Origin: JASHSH01 sp036490215 | GTDB taxonomy: Bacteria > Pseudomonadota > Alphaproteobacteria > Rhodospirillales > Magnetospirillaceae | Direction of reading: 5' to 3' | Assembly (NCBI GenBank): GCA_036490215.1 | Contig: DASXEH010000077.1 | Location: 62,001-126,000 of the forward strand | Length of the DNA: 64,000 bases | Shown here: positions 15,083-24,064 of the stretch, in pieces | Numbering within the stretch: position 1 is the first letter of the stretch | Layout: every line of letters begins with the position of its first letter | Made by a program: the position numbers and the translations under genes | The notes under the pieces: model-generated | Told to the model about the DNA's origin: nothing | Databases searched by the model: none | The model's input: the letters and a program-made list of their open reading frames with translations, nothing else

Positions 15083-17654
15083 TGACGATCCGATTGGGCA
15101 CCACCACCACCTTCTTTGGTGTCTTGCCGGCCAGTTTGCTCTGGACCGCCGGCATCGCCAAGGCCGCGTTTTCAGCAGCTTTGGCATCGATGTCTTTCGC
15201 CAGTTCCAGTGTACCGGCCAGCTTGCCGTTGATCTGCACCGCGACGGTCACATTATCCTGGGCCACCAATGCCGGATCGGCCACCGGCCAAGCCGCGCCG
15301 GCCAACAGCGTCTTATGGCCGAGCGTATGCCACAACTCTTCGGCCAGATGCGGCATCATCGGCCCAACCAGGCGCACGGCGATTTCGAGCGCCTCGCGCA
15401 GCACCCACAGCGCGCCCTCTTCGTCGCCGACGAGTTCGGCGATCGCATTGGTCAGCTCGCGGATGCGCGCCACCGCGCGATTGAAGTGGAAGCGATCGAG
15501 ATCGCCAGTCACATCGGCAATGGTGCGGTGGGCACGGCGGCGCAGGTCGTCGACGATCGGCGCCAGTTTGTTCGGGATCGGCGCGCCCGAGGGCGGCAGT
15601 GTGTCGGCAGCCGCGCCCACCATGCGCCACAGCCGATTGAGATAGCGGAACGCGCCATCGATCCCGGCCTCGGTCCAATCGAGATCGCGCTCGGGCGGGC
15701 TATCGGACAACATGAACAGCCGCGCGGTGTCGGCACCATAGGTCGCGATGATATGCGCCGGGTCGACCACGTTCTTCTTCGACTTGCTCATCTTCTCCGA
15801 GCGGCCGACGACGACGGGCCCGCCGGTCTTGGTCTCGATCCAGCCCCCGCCCTCTTTACGCGTCAGATCGTCGGGCGAAATCCAGGCTTTGTCCGCGTTC
15901 TTATAGGTCTCGTGGCAGACCATGCCTTGGGTCAGCAGGCCGGCGAAGGGTTCGTCGATGTCGAGATAACCGCAATCCCGGAGCGCCCGGGTGAAGAAGC
16001 GCGAATACAGCAGGTGCAGAACCGCGTGTTCGACGCCGCCGATATATTGATCCACCGGCAGCCAGCGCTTGGCGGCTTCACGTGTGAAACCGCGGTCTTG
16101 CGTGTTGGGCGACGCGAAGCGCGCGAAATACCACGATGACTCGAAGAAGGTGTCGAAGGTATCCGTCTCGCGCCGCGCCGGCTTGCCGCAGGTCGGGCAG
16201 CTCACGTTCTTCCAGGTCGGGTGCCGCTCGAGCGGATTGCCGGGCGCGTCGAAGGTCACGTCTTCGGGCAAGGTCACCGGCAGATCTTTCTCCGGCACCG
16301 GCACCACGCCGCAGCTGCCGCAATGGATGATCGGAATCGGGCAGCCCCAATAGCGCTGACGCGACACGCCCCAATCGCGCAGGCGCCAGGTCACGGCACG
16401 TTTGCCCGTGCCCTTGGCTTCCATCATGTCGATGGCTTTGGCCTTGGCGCGCGTTACATCCAGCCCGTCGAGCGGACCCGAATTATAGGCGGTGCCGTCA
16501 TCGGTATAGGCCGTGTCACCGACAGCAAACGTCGCCGGATCGCCGCCAGGCGGCAACACCACCGGCTTCACCGGCAGCTTGTATTTGCGCGCGAAGTCCA
16601 GGTCGCGCTGGTCATGCGCCGGGCAGCCGAAGATCGCGCCGGTGCCATATTCCATCAGCACGAAATTGGCGACATAGATCGGCAGAACCTGACCGTCTAC
16701 CATCGGATTGGTCACGGTCAGGCCGGTGGCGTAACCCTTCTTCTCGGCGGTTTCGATTGCCGCTTCGGATGTGCCGGTGTGGCGGCAGTCGGCAATGAAT
16801 TCAACCAGCGTCGCGTCGGTCTTCGCCGCTTCGGCGGCCAGCGGATGGTCGATCGACACGGCAACGAAAGACGCGCCGTAGAGCGTGTCGGGTCGCGTCG
16901 TGTAGACCTCGACGGTTTCGCCATTCCGACCCACGATCGGAAAGCGCAGTCGCAGACCTTCCGAACGGCCGATCCAGTTCTCCTGCATCAGGCGAACCTT
17001 GTCGGGCCAGCGCTCGAGTTTGCCGAGCGCGCTCAACAACTCCTCGGCGTAATGCGTGATCTTCAGATTCCATTGGTTCAGCAGCCGCTTTTCCACCGGC
17101 ACGCCCGACCGCCAGCCCTTGCCGTCCACCACCTGCTCATTGGCCAGAACCGTGTTTTCGGCCGGGTCCCAGTTGACCCAGGACTCCTTGCGATAGGCCA
17201 GGCCGGCCTTCAGGAACTCCAGGAACATCTTCTGTTCGTGGCGGTAGTAGGACGGATCGCAAGTCGCCACTTCGCGCGCCCAGTCATAGGACAGGCCCAT
17301 CGATTTCAGCTGGGTCCGCATCGCGGCGATGTTTTCGTGGGTCCATTTCGCCGGATGGACGCCGCGCTCGATGGCGGCGTTCTCGGCCGGCAAACCGAAT
17401 GCGTCCCAGCCCATCGGGTGCAGCACATTGAAGCCCTTGGCGCGCTTGTAGCGCGCGACCACGTCGCCCAAGGTGTAGTTGCGCACATGGCCCATATGGA
17501 TGCGCCCCGACGGATAGGGAAACATCTCAAGCACGTAGTATTTGGGCTTGGTGTCGTCCTCGCGCGCGACGAAGCTGCCGCGCTTGTCCCATTCGGCTTG
17601 CCAACGCGCTTCGACTTCGGCGGGGCTGTAACGGCTGCTCTCGGAAGATGACAT
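15069..17654 (-). CDS. leuS: Leucyl-tRNA synthetase
   Basis: An 861-residue class I synthetase. The HIGH-type motif is H53-M-G-H56 in PYPSGRIHMGHVRNY, and the K-M-S-K-S motif is at residues 621-625 followed by KKN. Between them are the CP1 editing domain (ETVEVYTTRPDTLYGASFVA; GTGAIFGCPAHDQRD) and a Zn-type C-x2-C pair (CGSC ... CPTC). The C-terminal anticodon-binding region is complete. It is the first gene of the leuS-lptE-holA operon. The AUG is preceded by a short upstream region containing a perfect inverted repeat. Confidence 0.98.
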   Translation of the reverse strand: MSSSESSRYSPAEVEARWQAEWDKRGSFVAREDDTKPKYYVLEMFPYPSGRIHMGHVRNYTLGDVVARYKRAKGFNVLHPMGWDAFGLPAENAAIERGVHPAKWTHENIAAMRTQLKSMGLSYDWAREVATCDPSYYRHEQKMFLEFLKAGLAYRKESWVNWDPAENTVLANEQVVDGKGWRSGVPVEKRLLNQWNLKITHYAEELLSALGKLERWPDKVRLMQENWIGRSEGLRLRFPIVGRNGETVEVYTTRPDTLYGASFVAVSIDHPLAAEAAKTDATLVEFIADCRHTGTSEAAIETAEKKGYATGLTVTNPMVDGQVLPIYVANFVLMEYGTGAIFGCPAHDQRDLDFARKYKLPVKPVVLPPGGDPATFAVGDTAYTDDGTAYNSGPLDGLDVTRAKAKAIDMMEAKGTGKRAVTWRLRDWGVSRQRYWGCPIPIIHCGSCGVVPVPEKDLPVTLPEDVTFDAPGNPLERHPTWKNVSCPTCGKPARRETDTFDTFFESSWYFARFASPNTQDRGFTREAAKRWLPVDQYIGGVEHAVLHLLYSRFFTRALRDCGYLDIDEPFAGLLTQGMVCHETYKNADKAWISPDDLTRKEGGGWIETKTGGPVVVGRSEKMSKSKKNVVDPAHIIATYGADTARLFMLSDSPPERDLDWTEAGIDGAFRYLNRLWRMVGAAADTLPPSGAPIPNKLAPIVDDLRRRAHRTIADVTGDLDRFHFNRAVARIRELTNAIAELVGDEEGALWVLREALEIAVRLVGPMMPHLAEELWHTLGHKTLLAGAAWPVADPALVAQDNVTVAVQINGKLAGTLELAKDIDAKAAENAALAMPAVQSKLAGKTPKKVVVVPNRIVNVVA

Positions 17655-17724
17655 CGGTCAGGGGCTCACAGGGTTGCCTTATGGTCGGTAGACATACGGA
17701 GTTCAGGCGATTGACGCAACATCT

Positions 17725-17740
17725 GCAACAGGGTTGTTGC
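17725..17740. promoter_or_regulatory. Inverted repeat between leuS and the TPR-sulfotransferase gene
   Basis: GCAACA-GGGT-TGTTGC has perfect 6-bp arms and sits in the 145-bp divergent intergenic region. It resembles the sequence core near 41993-42013 and near 25377 (G-C-A-A-C with a run of G/C then T-T-G-C). An operator is possible; a short RNA hairpin in the leuS leader is the alternative. Confidence 0.4.
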
Positions 17741-17799
17741 CTTGATGTAGCAGGGGTTTTCGCCTAGTTTACGCTGCTTTAGCCAGCAACGAGGCCGAT

Positions 17800-19800
17800 G
17801 TGAGCCGCGATCAACGGCCGGGTAGCGCGGCCAACCCCCAAGCGGCCGCGGCGGCGCTGTTCCAGAACGCGGTGCAAGCCTTCCAAACCGGCCGGCTGGC
17901 CGAAGCCGAACAGGCTTGCCGCCGCATCCTGGCTCAGTTCCCCAGTAATCCATCCGCTTTGCATATGTTGGGCGCGATCGCGCTGCGCACCGGTCATCTC
18001 GATGACGCGAAAACCCTAATCGGCCGCGCGCTGTCGCAAAATCCGCGCGACCCAGACGTCCACAATAGCCTAGGCGCCGTGCAGCTCGAATTGAAGGATT
18101 ATGCCCCCGCGCTGCGGTCTTTTGACGCCGCGCTTAAATTGCGCAACGCCTATCCCGATGCCCATGCCAATCGCGCGCGCGTCCTGCTGGAATTGAACCG
18201 GTTCGACGAGGCTGCCGCGAGCGCCCGGCAAGCCGTCGCGCTGCGTCCCGATTTCTTCGATGCCTGGACCCATCTCGGCAATGCCTTGTTGCAGTTCGGA
18301 CAGTTGGATGATGCGGACGGCGCTTTCAAGCGTGCAGTTGCGTTACGTCCCAATCACGCTGGAGCGCATAACAATCTGGGTCGGGTCGCGCATGATCGCG
18401 GCGCCCTGCGCGCCGCCGCCGCTGAATTTCGCCGTGCAATCGAACTGGCCCCGGCCGATCCCGATGGCTACGTCAATTTAGGCCATACGTTAAATCGATC
18501 GATGTTGCCCGATAAGGCCGAAGCCGTCTTTCGCGACGCTCTGAAATTGGCCCCCACCGAGCTTCGGGCGCTTGTCGGTCTTGGTGATGCGCTCTTGCAG
18601 CAAGGGCGGATTGACGAAGCTTTGGACGTCCATCGCAACGCGGTTGCTCTGCATCCCGCCGACAGCGAGGCGCATCTGCGTCTCGGTCTGGCGTATATGA
18701 ATGTAGGCCGTCGCGATCAATCCATGGAGAGCCTGAACGCGGCTCTCCGGATTAAACCCGACTCGGCGCTGGCGTTGGCCCGCCTGCTCGAAGTGCGAGA
18801 TCCAAAACCCGACGACTCACTGTTTCTGAGAATCGAGAAGCTGCTGGCGCTTGGTCACCTGACTGGCGACGACGAAAGCCTCCTTCGCTTCGCGCTTGGC
18901 AAAACCCTTCTCAAGGCGAAAGACGGCGCTCGTGCCTTCGCCCATCTCGATAGGGCGAATCGATTGAGACGTTCGCAGATCGACTTCGATATCAGCAAGG
19001 CTGAGGAGTTCCTCGCCGCCATCGCCCGCCGGTTCACGCCCGATTTGTTCCAACGGTTTGCCGGCGCCGGCGCATTATCGGGTCGCCCCATCTTCGTTGT
19101 CGGGATGCAGCGATCGGGCACGACACTTATTGAACAAATCCTGGCATCGCATCCCCAAGTCTGGGGTGGCGGCGAACTGGGCATCCTTGACGACCTGACA
19201 AGTAGACTTCCCGAACCGGGCTACCCGGGGGGCTTATCCACTTTTGATCCTGCGGCCCTTACCGAACTGGGCCGAGCCTATCTCGCGCAAACCGACCAGC
19301 TAGCTAACGGGCGGGCGCGGCTCATCGACAAAATGCCGGGCAATTTCATCGCTGCCGGTCTGATTGCATTAGCGCTGCCCAATGCGCGCATTATTTCGTG
19401 CCGCCGCAATGCGGTTGATACCTGCCTCTCTTGTTATTCGCAGGGCTTCGATAACGTCCCCTTCAGTCATGACCTGGTGGAGTTGGGGCGATATTGGCGC
19501 GCCTATGATGCCCTCATCGCACATTGGCGCGATCTGCTGCCGTCCGATCGCTTTATCGATGTGCAATACGAAGATGTCGTCGCCGACACCGAGTTTCAGG
19601 CGCGCCGTCTCGTAGCCTTCGCCGGGCTTGAGTGGGACGACGCTTGTCTTGCTTTCCACAAAACAGAGCGCACGATCAGCACCGCCAGCATCAATCAGGT
19701 GCGGCAGCCGATCTATACCAGCAGCGTGCGTCGCTGGGCCCCGTTTGCGGCCCAGATACAGCCGCTGCTGCAAGCGCTCGGGTTGGAGCAGCCGGCCTAG
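17800..19800 (+). CDS. TPR-repeat protein with C-terminal sulfotransferase domain
   Basis: A 666-residue protein. Residues ~15-340 form about nine tetratricopeptide repeats (for example FQTGRLAEAEQACRRILAQF; HNNLGRVAHDRGALRAAAAE). The C-terminal third is a sulfotransferase: the 5'-phosphosulfate loop is FVVGMQRSGTTLIEQIL with R438-S-G-T-T442, and the 3'-phosphate motif is ARIISCRRNAVDTCLSCYSQ. Such proteins are expected to transfer sulfate from PAPS to a protein or glycan acceptor; the acceptor is unknown. It starts at a GTG after a GAGG. It lies opposite to and between leuS and the DUF3576 gene, whose stop overlaps its own by four bases. Confidence 0.9.
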   Translation: MSRDQRPGSAANPQAAAAALFQNAVQAFQTGRLAEAEQACRRILAQFPSNPSALHMLGAIALRTGHLDDAKTLIGRALSQNPRDPDVHNSLGAVQLELKDYAPALRSFDAALKLRNAYPDAHANRARVLLELNRFDEAAASARQAVALRPDFFDAWTHLGNALLQFGQLDDADGAFKRAVALRPNHAGAHNNLGRVAHDRGALRAAAAEFRRAIELAPADPDGYVNLGHTLNRSMLPDKAEAVFRDALKLAPTELRALVGLGDALLQQGRIDEALDVHRNAVALHPADSEAHLRLGLAYMNVGRRDQSMESLNAALRIKPDSALALARLLEVRDPKPDDSLFLRIEKLLALGHLTGDDESLLRFALGKTLLKAKDGARAFAHLDRANRLRRSQIDFDISKAEEFLAAIARRFTPDLFQRFAGAGALSGRPIFVVGMQRSGTTLIEQILASHPQVWGGGELGILDDLTSRLPEPGYPGGLSTFDPAALTELGRAYLAQTDQLANGRARLIDKMPGNFIAAGLIALALPNARIISCRRNAVDTCLSCYSQGFDNVPFSHDLVELGRYWRAYDALIAHWRDLLPSDRFIDVQYEDVVADTEFQARRLVAFAGLEWDDACLAFHKTERTISTASINQVRQPIYTSSVRRWAPFAAQIQPLLQALGLEQPA

Positions 19801-20345
19801 CTCTTCGTCGCGTTGTCGGCGACACGCAATTCGCGCGCGCGGGCCAGGATCGAGTCTTCCATTTGCGTTGCCGTCTTGGCATCGACCTTGGCATCGACCC
19901 AGGAGTTGCCGTCGGCGCTCTTCACCTGGCGGAAGACGCTGACACGAAGCCCGTCGGCGCGCAGCTGGCGATCGAGGATGAAGATCGAAAGCTTCAGCCG
20001 CTCATTGGGCGTTTCGGGCGGCGAATACCAGTCGGTGATGATCACGCCGCCGAAGGGATCGGCCGAAGTCAGCGGCATGAAGGAAACGGTGTCGAGTGTG
20101 GCGCGCCACAGATAGACGTTGACGCCGATGCCACCGCCTTCGCCGCCGCCCTTGTTCTTGCTGTCGTTGCCGAACAGGTTCAAACCGCCTGGACCGAACA
20201 CCGTGTCTTGCGGCGCATCCTTGGTGTAGCGCGTCTTTTCATGGGGGTTGGGCGGGACCGGATAGTTGTCCGAGTTCTCGTCGCAGCTGGCCAACACGGC
20301 CATCGCGACGATCGCCATCAAAATCCGTACACGTCCGTTGATCAT
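19797..20345 (-). CDS. DUF3576-family lipoprotein
   Basis: A 182-residue predicted lipoprotein with signal MINGRVRILMAIVAMAVLAS and lipobox Cys21 (V-L-A-S-C). A polar linker (YPVPPNPHEKTRYTKD) leads to GGGIGVNVYLWRATLDTVSF then MPLTSADPFGGVIITDWYSP, signatures I associate with DUF3576. In many alphaproteobacteria this gene is immediately upstream of leuS; here the TPR-sulfotransferase gene separates them. The function is uncharacterised; an envelope role is inferred from the lipobox and its link to lptE. Confidence 0.85.
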   Translation of the reverse strand: MINGRVRILMAIVAMAVLASCDENSDNYPVPPNPHEKTRYTKDAPQDTVFGPGGLNLFGNDSKNKGGGEGGGIGVNVYLWRATLDTVSFMPLTSADPFGGVIITDWYSPPETPNERLKLSIFILDRQLRADGLRVSVFRQVKSADGNSWVDAKVDAKTATQMEDSILARARELRVADNATKS

Positions 20346-20834
20346 CTCAAAACACCCCTGCTCGCGCGGCCTGCTGAGTTAACACGATTCAAGCCGCTAA
20401 CAAGCGCCCTGATAGCATGGCGTGGCGACACGATCCAAGGTCATTGCCACCCTGCTTCCCTATCGTGCCTTGATGTAACCGGCGGCGCGGCAGAGGGCAC
20501 CCCGCAAATGGAAATCCGGGTCTCATTTGTGCCGGCGGGGTTTCAAAGTGATCATGGTCTGACCGCGATACAACCCGCCGATCCGAAGGGCGGGTGGTTA
20601 CAGCAAATTAACCACGCTGCGGCGCAACAAATTCAAAAATCTGGAAATATTACTTTTCTATCAATGAACTAACGCCAATGTGGCGTCTTTGCCACATGTC
20701 GCCATTTTCGTCACATTCACGCCAGATTGTCGTTCCGTGCTTTGATTTAGGCCGCTAAATTGACACTCGAACGGTACCACCGGAGTTCGTCCATTTGGAC
20801 GGGTTCCATTTTTTATCAAACTAGAGGGGAATCC
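20346..20834. other. 489-bp gene-free region upstream of the porin
   Basis: No convincing coding frame. The left half contains an imperfect GC hairpin (CCCGCC ... GGCGGG, about 20574-20594). The right half is AT-rich and holds a perfect inverted repeat at 20678-20697, a TTGACA at 20760-20765 without a clear -10 partner, and CGTCCA-TT-TGGACG at 20788-20801 followed by a T-rich stretch. The long untranslated leader and strong Shine-Dalgarno (AGAGGGGA) fit a highly expressed, regulated outer-membrane protein gene. Confidence 0.6.
20678..20697. promoter_or_regulatory. Inverted repeat in the porin promoter region
   Basis: ATGTGGC-GTCTTT-GCCACAT has 7-bp perfect arms. It lies 138 bp before the porin start, a suitable place for a regulator of porin expression. 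Which protein binds it cannot be told from the sequence. Confidence 0.45.
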
Positions 20835-22088
20835 ATGAAAAAGGTTCTGCTTTTGGGGGCGTCCGCTCTCGCCCTCGGCATGGGCAGCACGGCTGCTTTC
20901 GCCGATGATCCGCTGAAGGTCACTCTGTCGGGCACCGGCCAGGAATGGTTCGGCTATGCCAGCAACAGCAAGGATGACGTCGGCAACGTTTCGAAGGCGT
21001 TCGCGCAGAGCAACAACAGCTTCTCGCTGAACGGTTCGACGAAGCTCGATAACGGCATCACCGTCGGCGTGTCGTTCACGATGAACGCTTCGCCGGGCAC
21101 GGAAGGTTCGCAGGCCCATCTGACCACCGCGGCTGGTTCGGCTACGAACTCGACCGCGTATGCGGTTGGCACCGGCTCGCCTGAAACCAACATCGTCAGC
21201 TTCGCTGGCGGCTTCGGTCAGGTGTCCATCGGCTGGCAGCCGAATGCGGCTCTCGCGACTGGTCTCGACGGTCCGTCCTTCGGCGTCGGTGGTCTGAGCT
21301 GGGGTCGTTGGGCTGGTTGGGTTGATGGCCCGGCCCACAACAACCTGATCGCCGGTTCGGGCGTCACCTCGGTGTACGACGATTACTGGGCGAACAAGAT
21401 CGAGTACGCCACGCCGACTATGGCTGGCTTCCAAGTCACGGCCAGCTTCACGCCGAATATGGCCGGCGTTGACTCGGGCGCTTCGGCCTCGGGCGGCACC
21501 AATGGCGGTTGGGGCGGCGATTCGACCTCGGTCGCTTTGACCTATGCCGGTGATTTCGGCGCTGCCAAGGTGAAGGCTCAAGTGGCCTACACCGACGAGC
21601 AGTTCAAGAGCTACGTGAACCCGGCAACGGCGTCCTATAGCACCGGCGTAGCCGTGGTCACGGCTTCCAGCCTCGCTGCTGGCGGCACGGTCAATGGTTA
21701 CCAGGGCGGTCTTAGCGTTTCGTTCGGCGGCCTCACCATCGGTGGCGCTGTTGCCGATCGCGAAGCCGGTCGCAGCGCGACGGAAGCCACCAAGACGGCT
21801 CTCTCGGAAGGTCTCACCTACGACGTGGGTGTGAGCTACACGATGGGTCCGTGGGGTATTGCGGCCAGCTACTACACCTCGCAGGCTGACAATAATGAGT
21901 ACGTCACTGGTGGTCATGATACCGACCACTACTACGGTGTGTCGTTCCAGTACACGCTCGGGCCGGGCATCACGCTCGATCTCGAAAACGCCCTCGTCGA
22001 CTACAAGATCGACGATCCGGGTGCAACCAGCAACGTCAACAAGAACAACGGCTGGTTCTCGGTTCTGTCGACCACGGTCAACTTCTAA
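20835..22088 (+). CDS. Outer-membrane porin (Gram-negative porin family)
   Basis: A 417-residue protein with a clean Sec signal, MKKVLLLGASALALGMGS followed by TAAFA and cleavage before DDPLKVTL. The mature part is rich in Gly, Ser, Thr and aromatic residues in alternating beta-strand patterns (LDNGITVGVSFTMNASPG; GVSYTMGPWGIAASYYTS) and ends in a final strand with terminal Phe (VLSTTVNF), the outer-membrane insertion signal. It resembles the Porin_4 family of 16-strand barrels. Codon use is strongly biased towards a few preferred codons, and it has its own terminator, both signs of high expression. Pore specificity is unknown. Confidence 0.92.
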   Translation: MKKVLLLGASALALGMGSTAAFADDPLKVTLSGTGQEWFGYASNSKDDVGNVSKAFAQSNNSFSLNGSTKLDNGITVGVSFTMNASPGTEGSQAHLTTAAGSATNSTAYAVGTGSPETNIVSFAGGFGQVSIGWQPNAALATGLDGPSFGVGGLSWGRWAGWVDGPAHNNLIAGSGVTSVYDDYWANKIEYATPTMAGFQVTASFTPNMAGVDSGASASGGTNGGWGGDSTSVALTYAGDFGAAKVKAQVAYTDEQFKSYVNPATASYSTGVAVVTASSLAAGGTVNGYQGGLSVSFGGLTIGGAVADREAGRSATEATKTALSEGLTYDVGVSYTMGPWGIAASYYTSQADNNEYVTGGHDTDHYYGVSFQYTLGPGITLDLENALVDYKIDDPGATSNVNKNNGWFSVLSTTVNF

Positions 22089-22109
22089 TCCCTCTGGGAT
22101 TGGTTGTGG

Positions 22110-22139
22110 AAAGGGCGGCTTCGGCCGCCCTTTCTTTTT
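22110..22139 (+). terminator. Rho-independent terminator of the porin gene
   Basis: AAAGGGCGGC-TTCG-GCCGCCCTTT is a 10-bp perfect stem with a TTCG tetraloop, followed by CTTTTTG. It begins 22 bases after the porin stop codon. Confidence 0.93.
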
Positions 22140-22184
22140 GTCCGAAGCGCATCGCGAAACTCCTCCGCTCGCGATGTGATGTCC

Positions 22185-22781
22185 TCAGTCGTGCGTCAGA
22201 TTGCCGACCGTCGCGATGCCGGCCGCGCCGCTATTCGCGAGCATCCTCAGCGTCCGCCCCGTCACACCGCCCAACGCCCAGATGGGGATTCGCGCGCCGC
22301 GCACCAGGGCGCGAAACCGCGCGATGCCCAACGGCACCGCATCAGGATGGCTAGCCGTCGCGAAGACCGGCGACAGCAATGTGATATCCGCCCCCAGTTG
22401 CGCCGCACGCCGCACGGCGATCCGTGAATGCGCCGCTACGCTCAGCTTGGCCTTAGTCCGGCGATGCCAGAGGCGGATGCGCGCGCCGGCATTCCTTGCA
22501 CGCCCCTCCGGCAGATGCAGTCCAGCGTCGAATGCTACGGCGAGATCGAAATCATCGGCGATGAGCAGAATGAGCCGCCGCGCGCGGCACGCTTTGCGCA
22601 GCGCCCGCGCCAAGGTTGCGCGTTCCGGGGTGTCGTAGTGCCGCAGGATGACCAGGCTGCCGGGCGGCAGCAGCGGCAACAGCGGCAACGGATCGGGCAA
22701 ACGCTTATGATCGGTCATCAGCGCAAAACCCGTCCTCATGCCGGGATTGAGTCGCCGCGCCCGCTCTGCCAGATTGGTCAT
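22185..22781 (-). CDS. Thiamine-phosphate synthase-like protein (TenI/ThiE fold)
   Basis: A 198-residue TIM-barrel protein. It has FALMTDHKRLPDPL near the start, LILLIADDFDLAVAFDAGLH then LPEG, LSVAAHSRIAVRRAAQLGAD, and LLSPVFATASHP and ALGGVTGRTL near the end, the order found in ThiE/TenI. Several positions used by genuine ThiE for pyrimidine-pyrophosphate binding look altered, so it may be a TenI-like paralogue rather than the main thiamine-phosphate synthase. No other thiamine genes are nearby. It reads towards the porin terminator. Confidence 0.8.
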   Translation of the reverse strand: MTNLAERARRLNPGMRTGFALMTDHKRLPDPLPLLPLLPPGSLVILRHYDTPERATLARALRKACRARRLILLIADDFDLAVAFDAGLHLPEGRARNAGARIRLWHRRTKAKLSVAAHSRIAVRRAAQLGADITLLSPVFATASHPDAVPLGIARFRALVRGARIPIWALGGVTGRTLRMLANSGAAGIATVGNLTHD

Positions 22782-22837
22782 CTCTTAAGCCTAGCACCTG
22801 TTTCGATTGAGCGTCGCGTTCTCCCATATTGACCACG

Positions 22838-23530
22838 ATGTCCGACACCGCATCATCTTCCGCGATCATCTCCCGCTGGCGCACCGTCCGCGCCACGATC
22901 GCCGATGCCTGCACGGCTGCGGGCCGCGATCCGGCAATGGTGACGTTGCTGGCGGTGAGCAAGACCCATCCCGCGGAAGCCGCGCGCGCCCTCCTCGAAG
23001 CCGGTCAACGCGACTTCGGCGAGAACCGCGTGCAGGAAGCGCAGGGCAAGTGGCCGACGCTGAAAGCCGCGTTTCCCGATACGCGGCTCCATCTGATCGG
23101 GCCGTTGCAAACCAACAAGCTGCGCGACGCGGTGGCCTTGTTCGACGCGATCGAAACGCTGGATCGTCCGAAGCTGGCCGAGGCTTTGGCGCGCGAGATC
23201 GATCGCAGCGGCCGCCGGCCGGATTGCTATGTCGAGGTGAATGTCGGCGCCGAACCGCAAAAGGCGGGCGTGCTGCCTGACGCTGCCGACGCGTTCATCG
23301 AGGACTGTCGCACCCGCTTGGCGCTTCCCGTGGTCGGGCTGATGTGCATTCCGCCCGACGGCGAAGATGCTTCGCCGCATTTCGCGACGCTGGCCGCGAT
23401 CGCCGCGCGTCATGGGCTCGTGCGCCTGTCGATGGGCATGAGCGGTGATTTCGAGAAAGCCGTCGCGGCGGGATCGACCGAGGTGCGCGTCGGCACCGCG
23501 ATCTTCGGTTCGCGCGCGCCGCATCCGTGA
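22838..23530 (+). CDS. YggS/PROSC-family pyridoxal-phosphate homeostasis protein
   Basis: A 230-residue single-domain TIM-barrel PLP protein. The PLP lysine is K42 in VTLLAVSKTHP, followed by DFGENRVQEAQGKWPTLK, LHLIGPLQTNKLRDAV and LVRLSMGMSGDFEKAVAAGS, then EVRVGTAIFG, which binds the phosphate. The family has no known catalytic turnover and buffers PLP, affecting amino-acid and vitamin B6 balance. ATG 22838 is used; a TTG nine bases upstream is in frame. It is transcribed divergently from the ThiE-like gene. Confidence 0.95.
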   Translation: MSDTASSSAIISRWRTVRATIADACTAAGRDPAMVTLLAVSKTHPAEAARALLEAGQRDFGENRVQEAQGKWPTLKAAFPDTRLHLIGPLQTNKLRDAVALFDAIETLDRPKLAEALAREIDRSGRRPDCYVEVNVGAEPQKAGVLPDAADAFIEDCRTRLALPVVGLMCIPPDGEDASPHFATLAAIAARHGLVRLSMGMSGDFEKAVAAGSTEVRVGTAIFGSRAPHP

Positions 23531-24037
23531 TTAGCGCGGCCCGGTAACCGTCACCGCGTCGCCCGGCGTGGCCATCGCCAGAATGTCGCGCAGATCCATC
23601 GGCGCCAGGGCCACGCAGCCTTCGGTCGGCGCCCATCCCGGCCGCGCGACATGCATGAAGATCGCGCTGCCCTTGCCGGCCACCACTGGCGCGTCGTTAT
23701 AGCCGAGCACCAGAATCAGATCGTAGAGACTATCCTCGCGCCACAGAATCTCGTGCCGCGCGGGATGCGGCAGTTTGATGCGGCGGTTGTAATCCGGGTG
23801 TGTGGAATCGTCACACCAGCCGTCCTCGCGCATGATGGGCGAGAGCGGCAGGCGCGTGACCGGCGGCAGGATACGGTCGGCGCGATAAAAAACCGCGCGC
23901 AGCGGCCAGGCTCCTTCGGGCGTCGCGCCGTCGCCCTCGCGCTTGTCGGGTCTCGTGCCTGTCTTGCCGAGCGCGCAGATGAATCGCTTGCCGTGAGCGA
24001 AGAGCCAACCATCGGCGGTGACACGAATGATCGCCAT
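23531..24037 (-). CDS. L,D-transpeptidase (YkuD-domain) protein
   Basis: A 168-residue protein matching the short YkuD/ErfK family: GKTGTRPDKREGDGATPEGA near the start and the active-site region FMHVARPGWAPTEGCVAL with His129 and nucleophile Cys141. The usual S-H-G-C is T-E-G-C here, as in a DUF-type subgroup of the family. No signal peptide is visible, although a short unrecognised export route is possible; related proteins act on peptidoglycan 3-3 crosslinks or on lipoprotein attachment. It ends directly at the YggS stop codon, on the opposite strand. Confidence 0.88.
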   Translation of the reverse strand: MAIIRVTADGWLFAHGKRFICALGKTGTRPDKREGDGATPEGAWPLRAVFYRADRILPPVTRLPLSPIMREDGWCDDSTHPDYNRRIKLPHPARHEILWREDSLYDLILVLGYNDAPVVAGKGSAIFMHVARPGWAPTEGCVALAPMDLRDILAMATPGDAVTVTGPR

Positions 24038-24064
24038 CCGGCAATCCTACGCGAATGGACGCTC

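Noticed and set aside
16074..16092. GGCTTCACGTGTGAAACCG inside leuS as a further parS site
   Set aside because: It has two extra bases in the centre of the palindrome and lacks TGTTTC at the left, so it does not match the parS consensus.
14964..17651. Long plus-strand frames opposite leuS
   Set aside because: Antisense shadows of leuS; same composition artefact and no ribosome-binding sites.
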